From: Nannocystis punicea
GTDB taxonomy: Bacteria; Myxococcota_A; Polyangia; Nannocystales; Nannocystaceae
Length of the DNA stretch: 64,000 nt
Reading direction: 5' to 3'
Assembly (NCBI RefSeq): GCF_026965555.1
Contig: NZ_CP114040.1
Location: 12,731,501 to 12,795,500, forward strand
A model generated the notes under the pieces. The model worked only from the letters and a program-made list of their open reading frames with translations, ran no database searches and was not told where the DNA came from. Positions 29,055 through 38,243 of this stretch are shown in pieces. How positions within the stretch are numbered: the first letter of the stretch is position 1; every line of letters starts with the position of its first letter. A program made the position numbers and the translations under genes.

Positions 29055-30539
29055 ATGCAGCCAGACAAGAGCGAAGGGGTGGCGAGGCCGGGGGCGCGCT
29101 ACGACGTCGTGATCATCGGCGCGGGCATGGCCGGCTGCGCGGTGGCCCAGGCGCTGGCGCTGGCCGACAAGGGCCGGCGGCGCAAGATCCTCGTGATCGA
29201 CCGCCACAAGGGCTCGGCGCCGCGGTTCGCCGGCGAGTTCATCCACCCGCGCGGGGCCCAGGTGCTCGAGGACCTCGGCTTCTACGGCCCGCTCAAGGCG
29301 GCCGGCGCGGTCGACGTCGACGGCTTCACGGTGCGCGAGCGGGCCGAGGGCCGCTACGTCGAGCTGCCGTACGCCGACGTGGCCGGGCAGCGGCCGCAGG
29401 GGATCGCGGTCCACCACAAGACGCTGGTCAAGGTGATGCGGCAGGTGATCACCCGCCGGCCGCAGGTCGACCTGTGCGAGGGCTGGACGATCAAGTCGCT
29501 GGTGCGCGGGTTCGGCGAGCGCGTGCTCGGGGCGGTGCTCAGCGGGCCCGACGGCGAGGACGTCGAGGTCCGCGCCGACCTGGTGGTCGGGGCCGACGGC
29601 AAGGCGAGTCAGGTCCGCCGCCTCGCCGGCCTGCCCGACGACCGCCAGACGATCGGCTTCACTGCCGGGCTCGAGCTGCGCAACGCGGCGGTGTCGGCGG
29701 CCACGTGGGGCAACATCGTGCTCGGCGCGTGGGGCCCGGTGCTGATCTACCCGATCCACCGCGACGCGGAGGGCCTGACGTACCGGGTGACGCTGGACCT
29801 GCCGGCCCAGCTGCCGGCCAAGGGCGCCAAGCTGGCCGAGTTCCTGCTCGAGACGTTCATCCCGTACCTGCCGAGCGCGCTCGGCGAGCAACTGGCCCAC
29901 GCGATCGCGACGCACAAGGGGCCGTTCGAGATGGCGCCGACGGTCAACCTGCCGGCCCCGCGCGCGAGCTCGCCGGGGCTGGCGCTGGTCGGCGACGCGG
30001 CCGGCTGCTCGCACCCGATCACGGCCAGCGGGATGACGATGGGCCTGCGCGACGCGGAGGTGCTCGGCGAGCAGGCGCGGCTGCGGGCCGGGGCGTCGCT
30101 GCACGAGGCGTGGCTCGACGACGCGTCGGTGCGCCGCTACCGGGCGATCCACGACCGCTACGTGCCGACGCGGCAGGCGCTGGCCGACGCGATTTACGAG
30201 GTGTTCCGCGGCGGCAACGAGGGGGCGCGGGCGCTCCAGCGGGCGCTTTTCGACTACTGGGAGGCGAGCCACGAGTCGCGCGTGCGCTCGATGGCGCTGC
30301 TGTCGTGCGCGGAGGGCCGCCCGTCGGTGTTCCTCACCGAGTACCTCAAGACGGCCCGCCACGCGCTCGAGACGAGCCTGGTGCCCCGCCACGCCCGCGC
30401 GCTGCCGGCCCGCGACCGCCTGCGCCAGGTCACCGGCGCGGCGATGCTGGCGAGCAACAAGCTCGGGCTGGTGGCGCAGGTGATGTGGGCCCAGGTCCGG
30501 CCGTCGTGGCTGCCGCACCGCGACGAAGAGCGCGCCTGA
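29055..30539 (+). CDS. Squalene monooxygenase-like FAD enzyme
   Basis: 494-aa class A flavoprotein monooxygenase. FAD-binding VVIIGAGMAGCAVAQALA starts near residue 20; VVGADGKASQVRRLAGL is the DG motif; LVGDAAGCSHPITASGMTMGL is the GD motif, whose HPxTxxGMT part is the squalene epoxidase form. GEFIHPRGAQVLEDLGF also matches that family. The ATG at 29055 has GAAAGGA seven bases upstream; the ATG at 29049 is too close to it. Epoxidation of squalene or a related polyprene is the likely reaction. A geranylgeranyl reductase-type role is the main alternative. Confidence 0.87.
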   Translation: MQPDKSEGVARPGARYDVVIIGAGMAGCAVAQALALADKGRRRKILVIDRHKGSAPRFAGEFIHPRGAQVLEDLGFYGPLKAAGAVDVDGFTVRERAEGRYVELPYADVAGQRPQGIAVHHKTLVKVMRQVITRRPQVDLCEGWTIKSLVRGFGERVLGAVLSGPDGEDVEVRADLVVGADGKASQVRRLAGLPDDRQTIGFTAGLELRNAAVSAATWGNIVLGAWGPVLIYPIHRDAEGLTYRVTLDLPAQLPAKGAKLAEFLLETFIPYLPSALGEQLAHAIATHKGPFEMAPTVNLPAPRASSPGLALVGDAAGCSHPITASGMTMGLRDAEVLGEQARLRAGASLHEAWLDDASVRRYRAIHDRYVPTRQALADAIYEVFRGGNEGARALQRALFDYWEASHESRVRSMALLSCAEGRPSVFLTEYLKTARHALETSLVPRHARALPARDRLRQVTGAAMLASNKLGLVAQVMWAQVRPSWLPHRDEERA

Positions 30540-30552
30540 GCCGGTCCTTGCA

Positions 30553-30581
30553 CGAGGATGACCGCGTCGCGGGCATCCTCG
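30553..30581 (+). terminator. Hairpin after the monooxygenase gene
   Basis: CGAGGATG and CATCCTCG form perfect 8-base arms around a 13-base GC-rich loop, 13 bases after the stop, followed by TTCGTCGTCTT. It probably ends the cyclase/monooxygenase transcript. Confidence 0.6.
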
Positions 30582-30731
30582 TTCGTCGTCTTCACGGCGA
30601 TCGCCTCGGCGCGCGCGCCAGCGGTCCGCGAGCGCGGCCTCCTCGTCGATTCTCGAGCGACGCGGCGAGTCGATCGCGCGGGCGCTCGTCACGTGCTCGA
30701 TGAGACATGTGGCGAGGTCCGGGGCGGTGGA

Positions 30732-30815
30732 GAGAGATGTCCCATCGGACATGTGAAAGCGCTCGCCGCGACCTGTGGCGAGGCGGTGAATCACATGTCC
30801 GTTTGGACATCTCTC
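30732..30815. terminator. Compound inverted repeat built from two hairpins
   Basis: Two perfect TGTCC-N4-GGACA hairpins (30738-30751, loop CATC; 30796-30809, loop GTTT) are arranged as mirror images: GAGAGATGTCC...GGACATGTGA pairs with TCACATGTCC...GGACATCTCTC with three mismatches over 25 bases, and CTCGCC/GGCGAG pairs inside. It ends 2 bases before the stop of the opposing ABC gene. A bidirectional terminator or cruciform is likely. Confidence 0.6.
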
Positions 30816-30817
30816 GC

Positions 30818-32977
30818 TCACGGGTGGGCGATCACCAGGACCGCGCGGGCGCGGGTGAGGACGCAGCGCAGGGCCTGCTGCAGGGTCGCGGGGTCGAGGG
30901 CGGCGAAGCTCTCGTCGAGGACCACGAGGTCGACGTCCTGCAGCAGGGCGCGGGCGATGAACAGGCGGCTGCGCTCGCCGTGGGACAGCTGCCAGCCTGT
31001 CTCTCCGACCATCTGCTGCAGGCCGCTGGGCATGCGCTCCAGCAGCTCGCCGAGGCCGAGCTCGCGGCAGACGGCGTCGGCCTCGGCCAGCTGGGCCTGG
31101 GTGGGCGGCCAGCCGCGGCCCATCAGCAGGTTGAAGGCGAGCGGCGCGGTGACGACGTGGTTCTCGTGGAACTGCGGGGCGGCGGCGACGCGGCGGCGCC
31201 AGCCGACCAGGCCGAGGGTGGGGCGGTCGAGGCCGGCGAGCAGGACCAGGCCGCTGGTGGGTTCGCGCAGGCCGGCCATCAGCGCGCCGAGGGTCGACTT
31301 GCCGCCGCCCGAACCGCCCTCGAGCAGGAGGCGGTCGCCGGCGGCGACCTCGAGGTCGACGTCGCGCAGGACCGGCCGCTCGCGCCCGGGGTAGCGGAAG
31401 CCGAGGCCGCGGGCGACGACGATCGGCTGTCCTTCGGGTACTGGCGGAAAGGACAGCATGAGGCCGTGCGCGCCGGCGTCGGCGGACTCGGCGGCGCGGA
31501 GCATCGGCAGCGCCTGGCGGACCGCCACGCCGCAGCCGAGCAGGGCGGTGGCGCCGACGACGAAGGTGGCGAGGCCGCGCTGGGCCAGCAGGACCCCGCC
31601 GATCGCGGCGGCGACCGTGGCGGGCGGGGCCGAGCCGGTGACGAACGCGGGCAGCAGGGCGGCCAGGCCGAGCACCAGCCAGCCGCGCGGGAGCAGGGCG
31701 ACCAGCAGCGACTCGCTGTGGTTGAGTCGGGCCTCGCGGGCGAGGACGCGGACGAGGCGGGCGTCGTCGTCGTCGTGCCAGCGCTCGGGCGCCTCCTGGG
31801 CCAGGCGCGTGCGGTGGCCGACCATCGCCTCGACGAGGTGGTGGGTGAGCTCGCCGCGGGTGTCGGTCCAGGCCGCGAGATGCCGGCCGGTGCGGCGCAC
31901 GAGGACCACGCCGAGCGCGGCCCAGGCGGCGAGCAGCGCCAGGTGCAGCGCCGGCGCGGGGCCGAGGGCGAGGATCGGCACTGCGGCGGCGAACTCGAGC
32001 GCGGCGACCAGCGAGACCAGGCCGCCGCGCAGGCCGAGCGACTCGACCGCGGCGGTCTCGAGCACGCGCCCGAGCAGCAGGCCCGCGCCCTCGCGCCGCG
32101 TGAGGTCGTCGGGCAGCGCGAGGGCGCCGACGAGCAGCCGCCGCTTGAGCAGGGCGCCGGCCCGCTGCAGGATGTCGCCGGCGATCGCCGCCTGTCCCAT
32201 GCGACATGGCACGATGGTCAGGAGCAGGAGCAGCCACGCCTGCGACCAGCCGGCGTCGGTGCGGCCGGCGAACACGAGGTCGCCGATCAGCGCCCAGGCG
32301 GCGATCATCAGCGCGAGCTCGGCGGCGTGCAGGCCGGCGAGGGCGGTGGCGCGGGCGAGGAGGCCCTCGGCGCGCAGGAGGCGGAGCAGCGGCGCGGCCG
32401 GGGAGGGGCGGAGCACGAAGGCGCGGCCGACCCGCAGGACGCCGAGGCGCTCGCGCAGCAGCAGCTCGACGGCGCGCTCCCGTCGCTGTCCTTTGAGACC
32501 TGTGCGATCGACCAGGGCCTCGGCGCGGCCGCGCAGGGGCGCGAGGACGGGCTCGCAGACGAGGCGGCGGACCTCGGCGGCGGGGACGCGGCGCGGGCGG
32601 AGGTCGGGCGCGACGAGGACGAGGTCGCGCCGGCCGCCGCGGAGCAGGAGCAGCAAAGTGCCCCCGCCCGGGCCGACGCGCAGGACCGCGGGGGCCGCGG
32701 CGCGCAGCAGGTCGTCGACGCCGGCGATGTCGGTGTCGACGGCCTCGGCCTCGAGCCCCAGATTCGCGGCCGCGCCCGCCAGCCAGCGCTCGACCGACGC
32801 GTCGGCAGGGTCGGCGAGCACCGCCGCGCCCGGGGCCGCGAGCTCGCGCAGGCGCGGCTGCAGGCCGGCCTGCGCGGCGAGGACGGTCAGCGCCTCGCCC
32901 GCGCGCGCGAGCGGCCAGCCGAGCGCGAGCAGGTCTACCACGCGGCCTCCGGGATATGTTGGAAAGGACATGTCCAT
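30818..32977 (-). CDS. NHLM-type ABC permease/ATP-binding protein
   Basis: 719-aa half-transporter, third gene of a peptide export operon. The N-terminal ~240 residues form a non-membrane domain as in the NHLM bacteriocin permease/ATPase type rather than a C39 peptidase. Several membrane helices lie between ~245 and 480. The ATPase has EGGSGGGKST, the signature QLSHGERSR and Walker B VDLVVLDESFAALDP. The start is uncertain: the first residues MDMSFPTYPGG are read from a GGACATGTCC palindrome, and a GTG at 32941 would skip them. Hairpin-like arms GCTGTCCTT/AAGGACAGC lie in frame at 31426-31457. Substrate unknown. Confidence 0.88.
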   Translation of the reverse strand: MDMSFPTYPGGRVVDLLALGWPLARAGEALTVLAAQAGLQPRLRELAAPGAAVLADPADASVERWLAGAAANLGLEAEAVDTDIAGVDDLLRAAAPAVLRVGPGGGTLLLLLRGGRRDLVLVAPDLRPRRVPAAEVRRLVCEPVLAPLRGRAEALVDRTGLKGQRRERAVELLLRERLGVLRVGRAFVLRPSPAAPLLRLLRAEGLLARATALAGLHAAELALMIAAWALIGDLVFAGRTDAGWSQAWLLLLLTIVPCRMGQAAIAGDILQRAGALLKRRLLVGALALPDDLTRREGAGLLLGRVLETAAVESLGLRGGLVSLVAALEFAAAVPILALGPAPALHLALLAAWAALGVVLVRRTGRHLAAWTDTRGELTHHLVEAMVGHRTRLAQEAPERWHDDDDARLVRVLAREARLNHSESLLVALLPRGWLVLGLAALLPAFVTGSAPPATVAAAIGGVLLAQRGLATFVVGATALLGCGVAVRQALPMLRAAESADAGAHGLMLSFPPVPEGQPIVVARGLGFRYPGRERPVLRDVDLEVAAGDRLLLEGGSGGGKSTLGALMAGLREPTSGLVLLAGLDRPTLGLVGWRRRVAAAPQFHENHVVTAPLAFNLLMGRGWPPTQAQLAEADAVCRELGLGELLERMPSGLQQMVGETGWQLSHGERSRLFIARALLQDVDLVVLDESFAALDPATLQQALRCVLTRARAVLVIAHP

Positions 32978-33089
32978 GGAGACATGGCGAGAGTGCGGGG
33001 TGCAGGCCCTGGAATCGCCGCCCGAGGCTCATCGCGGACACGGCGGAGAGCGATGGCCGAGGCGGCGGGACTGGGCGCGGTGCCTCGCC

Positions 33090-33460
33090 GGCGGGTGCCC
33101 GGGGACGTGTCGTCGGCGAGGCGAGGGGCGGCGGAGGAGGTCACGGGGCAGGATGTCCTCGGGGACATGTCGCAAGTGACGCGGGGAGCGGCGGGGGCGG
33201 TCGTGCGACGGGATGTCTCTGAGGACATGTCGCAAGTGACGCGGGGAGCGGCGGGGGCGGTCATGCGACGGGATGTCTCTGAGGACATGTTGCAAGTGAC
33301 GCGGGGAGCGGCGGTCACAGGGCGGGATGTCCCCGGGGACATCCCGGAAGTGACGCGAAGAGTGGCGGGGGAGGCCGGGGACCCTGATGTCCTCGGGGAC
33401 ATGTCGTGAGTGACCCGGGGTGCGCGCGAGGCCACGGGTAAGAATGTCCCTTGAGACACG
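33090..33460. repeat. 60-bp tandem array, each unit carrying the hairpin
   Basis: Units of about 60 bp begin near 33094, 33152, 33212, 33272, 33326, 33386 and 33443. Each has a GATGTC-type hairpin (perfect at 33154, 33328 and 33388; one mismatch in two others) followed by CAAGTGACGCGGGGAGCGGC in the central ones. Being 20 codons long, the units give repeating peptides on the minus strand, but no start, ribosome site or folded composition supports a gene. The array fills the 547-base gap between the two ABC genes. Confidence 0.85.
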
Positions 33461-33524
33461 TTGCGAGCGCCACGACATGGCCGAACACCCGCACCGCGCT
33501 CGTGCCTCGCCACGGACGGCCGGG

Positions 33525-36218
33525 TCATGTGGCCGCCTCCTCCGCGCGCAGGTGCCCGCCGTCCATGCGGAGCCTTCGCCAGCGCGGGTCGCTCCAGCCC
33601 TCGGCGCGCAGCTCGGTCTCGGCGCGCAGCAGGGCGGCGAAGCGTGAATCTGGCTGTTCGGACAGGTCCTTGGGGGCGCCGTCCTCGACCAGGCGGCCGC
33701 CGTCGATCACCAGCACGCGGTCGAAGCCGAGGGCGGCGTCGATGTCGTGGGTGACGCACAGGAGGGTGCTCGTGCGCCAGTGCTCGCGGGCGCGGGTCAG
33801 CAGGGCCGCGCGGGCGTGGCGGTCGAGGCCGCGGAACGGCTCGTCGAGGAGGACGAGGCGCGGCTCCTCGCGCAGGAGGGCGCGGCCGAGGCGGACGCGC
33901 TGGCCCTCGCCGCCGGACACGAGGCCGCCGCCCTCGCCGAGGATCGACTGCAGGCCGTCGGGCAAGCGCTCGAGCACGGGGCCGAGGTCGGCGAGCTCGA
34001 GCGCCTGCGGCAGGCGGTGGTGCTCGGCGTCGCTGCCGTAGCGGAGGTTGCGCAGCAGGGACTGATTCCACAGCTGCACGGCCGGGTCGACCCACGCGGT
34101 GACGCGGCGCAGCGCGGCGAGGGCGGGCTCGTCGAGGCGCTTGCCGTCGACCTCGAGGCGGCCGCCCGCGGGTCGGTGCCAGCCGAGCAGGAGGCCGAGC
34201 AGGCTCGACTTGCCGGCCCCCGAGGCGCCCACCACCGCGACGTGCTCGCCGGGCGCGATCTGCAGGTCCAGCTCCTGCAAGATCGGGTGGCCGCCGGCCA
34301 CGGCGCTGACCTGCGCGAACGACAGGGCGACGCCGCCGCTGCCCGGCCACGGCTCGGCGTGCACGACCGGCTCGGGGGCGTCGGCGGTCGTGTGCAGCGG
34401 CTCGAGCAGGCGCAGCGCCGCCGCCCGCAGCGCGGGGATCTCGAACGCCGCGGCGGCCACGTGGTCGCCGATCGCTGGCAGCGACAGCGCCCAGTAGAGC
34501 AGCAGCAGCGCGCCGGCCGGCTCGGGGTGGCGGGTGACGTAGGTGTTCCAGAGGACAGCCGCGAGGATCATCCCCAGCGCGGCGCTGAGGCCGACCGCGA
34601 CCACCTGCACGCGGAACAGCGACCGCTGGGCGCGCGACCACTCGACCAGCAGGGCCTCGTGCTCGCGCAGCAGCGAGCGCTCGGCGGCGTGGGTGCGGAT
34701 CGCGGTGAGGCCGAGCAGGGCGTCGAGGTAGAAGCGGCCGAGGGCGCCGCCGTGGCTGCGCGCCTTGAGGTCGCGCTCGGTCATCACCGGCTGCAGCGCG
34801 AGCGGCAGCGCGAGCACGAGGACGGCGGTCAGGACGATCCACGGCGCGCCGCCCGGGTCGAGCCAGATCAGCGCGAGGGCGGTGAAGAGCAGCTCGAAGC
34901 CGCCGCGCACCAGTCGAGCTGCGACATCGGGCAGGTGGCGAAGGACATGTCCTCGGTGACATCTCTCGGCCATGTCGGAGATCGGCCGGCTGGCGAGATA
35001 GCGGTCGCCGAGGCGCGGGATCTGGGTCAGGAAGGCGACGCGCAGGCGGGCGCTCAGGCGGCGACCGACCCGGCGCACGCCGGCGGCGAGCGGGAGCTCG
35101 AGCGCGAGGACGGCGACGAAGAAGGCGAGGATCGCCGCGGCGGCGCCGAGGCGCTGCTCGCCGACGCCGATCCGCTCGCCGACGTCGAGCAGCGCGCGCA
35201 GCACCAGCGCCTCGGCGACGACCACGGCGGCGGCGGCGACGAGGCCGAGGCCGAGGACGGCCGGGAGCGCGAGGCCGTCGGCGCGGACGAGCGCGAACAG
35301 CTGGCGCAGCGGGGAGATCTGCGGCTCCGTCAGGGCGGCGACGAGGTCGGGAGAGAGTGTACTTTGGGACAGGTCGGCGAGGTGGAGCGCGGGCGCGTCG
35401 GGCCGCACGCCGGCGACCCGCACCAGCACCGCGCCGCGCAGCAGAGCGGTGTCGTCGTCGGGCCCGGGCGCGGCGGTGAAGAACTGCTCGGGCAGGACCG
35501 CGAACAGGGCGTCGCCGCCGAGGCCCTCGCTGGCCGCGAGCAGGCCGGCGACGAAGCGCTCGGCCTCGCCGCCGCGCGCGAGGGCGCCGGCGCGGGCGAG
35601 CGACTCGGCGAGGCGGACGGCAGCGTCGACGCGGGCGAGGCCGAGGATGCCGGGGTCGGCGAGGCCGGCGGCGAGCCACGCGTCGACGCGGGCGCGGGCG
35701 AGCTTCAGCGCGCGGGCGCGGACCCGCAGGGGGCCGGTGAACTCGTCGCCGCCGAGCCACTCGCGCAGGTCCTCGGCCGGGACCGGCATGCGGTGGACGA
35801 ACAGCTCGCGCTGCAGCTGCTCGCGCGGGACGAAGCGACGGCCCACTGCCGGGTCCATGATCTGGACCAGGCCGGCGACGCACGACCACACGACCACGAA
35901 GTGGGTCAGGCCGCCGGGCGACAGCACGACCGCGATCGCCGGCAAGGCCGCGGCCTCGGCGGTGAGGATGTGATCGGGCGGGACCATGACCTGCTCGGCC
36001 TCGAGGCCGAGCTGGACCGCGACGTCCTCGATAGTGTCGATCGAGGTGCCGTCGACGTCGGTCTGGCAGGCCTCGCGCAGGCGGCCGTAGCTGACCGAAA
36101 GACCATGGCTCTCGAGCAAGCACTTGAGCGTGGCCGGGCCGCAGTCCATGGCCGAGCTCTGGATGACCTCGGCGACCAGGCGACGGCGACGGTGACGGCG
36201 ACGCGGCGGCGAGGTCAT
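33525..36218 (-). CDS. NHLM-type C39 peptidase/ABC exporter
   Basis: 897-aa peptidase-containing ABC transporter that cuts a double-Gly leader and exports the peptide. The C39 catalytic set is Cys26 in SSAMDCGPATLKC, His106 in GGLTHFVVV and Asp122 in QIMDPAVG. A ~180-residue insert separates peptidase and membrane part, explaining the extra length. Helices follow to ~600, then Walker A GASGAGKSS, signature VSGGEGQRVRLGR and Walker B PRLVLLDEPFRGLD. A one-mismatch hairpin (34948-34961) is read in frame as EMSPRTC. It overlaps the HlyD-like gene by 4 bases. Confidence 0.93.
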   Translation of the reverse strand: MTSPPRRRHRRRRLVAEVIQSSAMDCGPATLKCLLESHGLSVSYGRLREACQTDVDGTSIDTIEDVAVQLGLEAEQVMVPPDHILTAEAAALPAIAVVLSPGGLTHFVVVWSCVAGLVQIMDPAVGRRFVPREQLQRELFVHRMPVPAEDLREWLGGDEFTGPLRVRARALKLARARVDAWLAAGLADPGILGLARVDAAVRLAESLARAGALARGGEAERFVAGLLAASEGLGGDALFAVLPEQFFTAAPGPDDDTALLRGAVLVRVAGVRPDAPALHLADLSQSTLSPDLVAALTEPQISPLRQLFALVRADGLALPAVLGLGLVAAAAVVVAEALVLRALLDVGERIGVGEQRLGAAAAILAFFVAVLALELPLAAGVRRVGRRLSARLRVAFLTQIPRLGDRYLASRPISDMAERCHRGHVLRHLPDVAARLVRGGFELLFTALALIWLDPGGAPWIVLTAVLVLALPLALQPVMTERDLKARSHGGALGRFYLDALLGLTAIRTHAAERSLLREHEALLVEWSRAQRSLFRVQVVAVGLSAALGMILAAVLWNTYVTRHPEPAGALLLLYWALSLPAIGDHVAAAAFEIPALRAAALRLLEPLHTTADAPEPVVHAEPWPGSGGVALSFAQVSAVAGGHPILQELDLQIAPGEHVAVVGASGAGKSSLLGLLLGWHRPAGGRLEVDGKRLDEPALAALRRVTAWVDPAVQLWNQSLLRNLRYGSDAEHHRLPQALELADLGPVLERLPDGLQSILGEGGGLVSGGEGQRVRLGRALLREEPRLVLLDEPFRGLDRHARAALLTRAREHWRTSTLLCVTHDIDAALGFDRVLVIDGGRLVEDGAPKDLSEQPDSRFAALLRAETELRAEGWSDPRWRRLRMDGGHLRAEEAAT

Positions 36219-37384
36219 GGGGCGATGGCCTGGCCGATCGTACGCAGCAGCAGGGCGGCGGGCGAGACGGACTCGACCTCGACCTCGAGGACGCCAGTGA
36301 GGCCGTGCTCGGCCGGGATCTTTCCGCCTGTCCCGACGGACATTTTATCTGTCTGTTCGGACATGTCGCACTCGACGCGGACAAGGCCGTCCTCGGCCTC
36401 GCTGGCGACCGCGGCGACGCGGCCGTGGAGGCTGCCGAACTCGGTCCAGGGGAAGCCGTCGAGGCGCATGCGCGCGGGCTGGCCGGGGCGGATCCGGCCG
36501 ACGCTCGCGGGGCTGAAGCGGCCGACGATCCGCAGCGGGTCGTCGGGGATCACGACCGCGACCACGACCCCGCGCGCGAGCACTGCGCCGGCCTGCAGCG
36601 GGACCACCCCGCCGAGCCGCCCCGCGATCGGCGCGCGCAGCGAGTGTTGATCGATCTGGTGGTCGAGCGTCGCCAGCGCGGCGATCTTCGCCGCCAGCAC
36701 CCGCTGCAGCTCGGCCTCCTCGCGGCTGGTCCGCGCGAGGTCGATGCGCATGGTCGCCAGCCGCTCGCCGAGCTCGGCCCTGGTGCGCGCGACCTGCAGG
36801 CGGCGGATCGTCGCCACCGCGGCGCTGCCCCGCTCGCGCGCCTGCAGCAGCTCGGCGGCCTCGCTCGACTCGACGCCGAGGCCGCGCAGGCTCTCGCTGC
36901 GCTCGGACATGGTGCGCGCGAAGGCGGCGGCGATCTGGGCCTCCTGCGCGCTGGCGCTGGCCTCGCTCTGGCGGGTGCGCCCGCCCGCCTCGAAGGCCTC
37001 GATCGCGGCCGCGAGGGCGGCGTGCTCGCCGGCCAGGGCGCCGAGCTCGGTGAGCAGGCCCTGGCGCTCGGCGTCGACCTCGGCCCGCGCGAGCTGGAGG
37101 CCGCGGCTGTCGAGCTCGAGCAACAGCTCGCCGGCGGCGACGCGCCGGCCGAGAGCGAGGCTGGCCGAAAGGACACGTCCCTCGATCACCGGCGCGAGCG
37201 GGACGGCGGCCCGCGCGACCTCGAGGCGCGCCTCGTCGCTGGTGGCGATCAGGCTGACCTTCGCCAGCACCAACCACGCGGCCCAGGCGGCGAGGAAGCC
37301 GACGGCGAGGGCGACGCCGAGGACGGTGCCGCGAGCGCTCTCGGCCCCCAGAGCCCGCAACGAGCGCGAGAAGGCGATCGGCAC
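36215..37384 (-). CDS. HlyD-family adaptor of the peptide export system
   Basis: 389-aa membrane fusion protein linking the ABC exporter to the outer membrane. I start at the GTG at 37384 (VPIAFSRSLRALG), since the frame above runs into the 74-bp tandem array. One helix (TVLGVALAVGFLAAWAAWLVL, ~20-40), a biotinyl-lipoyl half (GRVLSASLALGRRVAAGELL), a long coiled coil (~105-235), the second half (HSLRAPIAGRLGGVVPLQAG) and a beta-barrel end follow. A perfect hairpin (36329-36342) is translated as KMSVGTGG. It is first in the operon and carries the upstream array in its leader or promoter region. Confidence 0.9.
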   Translation of the reverse strand: MPIAFSRSLRALGAESARGTVLGVALAVGFLAAWAAWLVLAKVSLIATSDEARLEVARAAVPLAPVIEGRVLSASLALGRRVAAGELLLELDSRGLQLARAEVDAERQGLLTELGALAGEHAALAAAIEAFEAGGRTRQSEASASAQEAQIAAAFARTMSERSESLRGLGVESSEAAELLQARERGSAAVATIRRLQVARTRAELGERLATMRIDLARTSREEAELQRVLAAKIAALATLDHQIDQHSLRAPIAGRLGGVVPLQAGAVLARGVVVAVVIPDDPLRIVGRFSPASVGRIRPGQPARMRLDGFPWTEFGSLHGRVAAVASEAEDGLVRVECDMSEQTDKMSVGTGGKIPAEHGLTGVLEVEVESVSPAALLLRTIGQAIAP

Positions 37385-37459
37385 GCACCGTGGGTACCGC
37401 AATCGCTGCGAGGGGTAAAGCAGGCCGCACGCGCGCGCGGCCGCGCGAGCACGAGGGCT

Positions 37460-38190
37460 CGCGGATGCGGGCTCGATGTGGAGGGCGAGGTTGGTGCGAG
37501 CGCCAGAGTGGCCGCGCATTCGCGGAGCAATCACGAGAAGTCCGCGAGCTCGCGGTGGCCGAGGCGAGTGCGAGCGCCAGCGTGGCCGCGCGCTCACGGA
37601 GCAATCACGAGAAGTCCGCGGGCTCGCGGTGGTCGAGGCGAGTGCGAGCGCCAGTGTGGCGGCGCGCTCGGGGAGCAATCACGAGAAGTCCGCGAGCTCG
37701 CGGTGGCCGAGGCGAGTGCGAGCGCCAGCGTGGCCGCGCGCTCGGGGAGCAATCACGAGAAGTCCCCGGGCTCGCGGCGGCCGAGGCGAGTGCGAGCGCC
37801 AGCGTGGCGGCGCGCTCGGGGAGCAATCACGAGAAGTCCGCGGGCTAGCGATGGCCGAGGCGAGTGCGAGCGCCAGCGTGGCGGCGCGCTCGGGGAGCAA
37901 TCACGAGAAGTCCGCGGGCTCGCGGTGGTCGAGGCGAGTGCGAGCGCCAGTGTGGCGGCGCGCTCGGGGAGCAATCACGAGAAGTCCGCGGGCTCGCGGT
38001 GGCCGAGGCGAGTGCGAGCGCCAGCGTGGCGGCGCGCTCACGGAGCAATCACGAGAAGTCCGCGGGCTAGCGGTGGCCGAGACGAGTGCGAGCGCCAGCG
38101 TGGCGGCGGGCTCGCGGAGCAATCACGAGAAGTCCGCAGGCTCGCGGTGGCCGAGGCGAGTGCGAGCACCGGTACGGCCGCGCTCACAAA
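37460..38190. repeat. 74-bp tandem array, nine to ten copies
   Basis: The marker GCAATCACGAGAAGTCCGC recurs exactly every 74 bases at 37527, 37601, 37675, 37749, 37823, 37897, 37971, 38045 and 38119, with partial units at both ends. Copies differ at a few positions only. 74 is not a multiple of three, so it is not a coding repeat. Each unit can fold: GAGCGC...GCGCTC and CCGCG..CGCGG arms. It lies immediately upstream of the export operon start at 37384 and downstream of the metallopeptidase-like lipoprotein gene. Confidence 0.95.
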
Positions 38191-38243
38191 GCGGGTTCGC
38201 GGCGGACGTCGAGCGCTGTGCGAGCGCCGGGGCGGCCGCGCGA

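Noticed and set aside
30818..32977. C39 peptidase domain in the second ABC protein
   Set aside because: No DCGPA-like Cys or matching His is present in its N-terminal domain.
33029..33478. Minus-strand repeat protein across the 60-bp array
   Set aside because: All frames stay open because the unit is 60 bases, but there is no ribosome site, and the repeated Ser/Arg/Thr composition follows the hairpin arms.
32978..33524. Double-Gly or NHLP-type precursor peptide for the export operon
   Set aside because: I looked for a short frame with a leader ending GG or GA in this gap and in the flanks and found none.
37460..38190. Possible CRISPR array
   Set aside because: The whole 74-base unit is repeated almost identically; there are no variable spacers and no cas genes.
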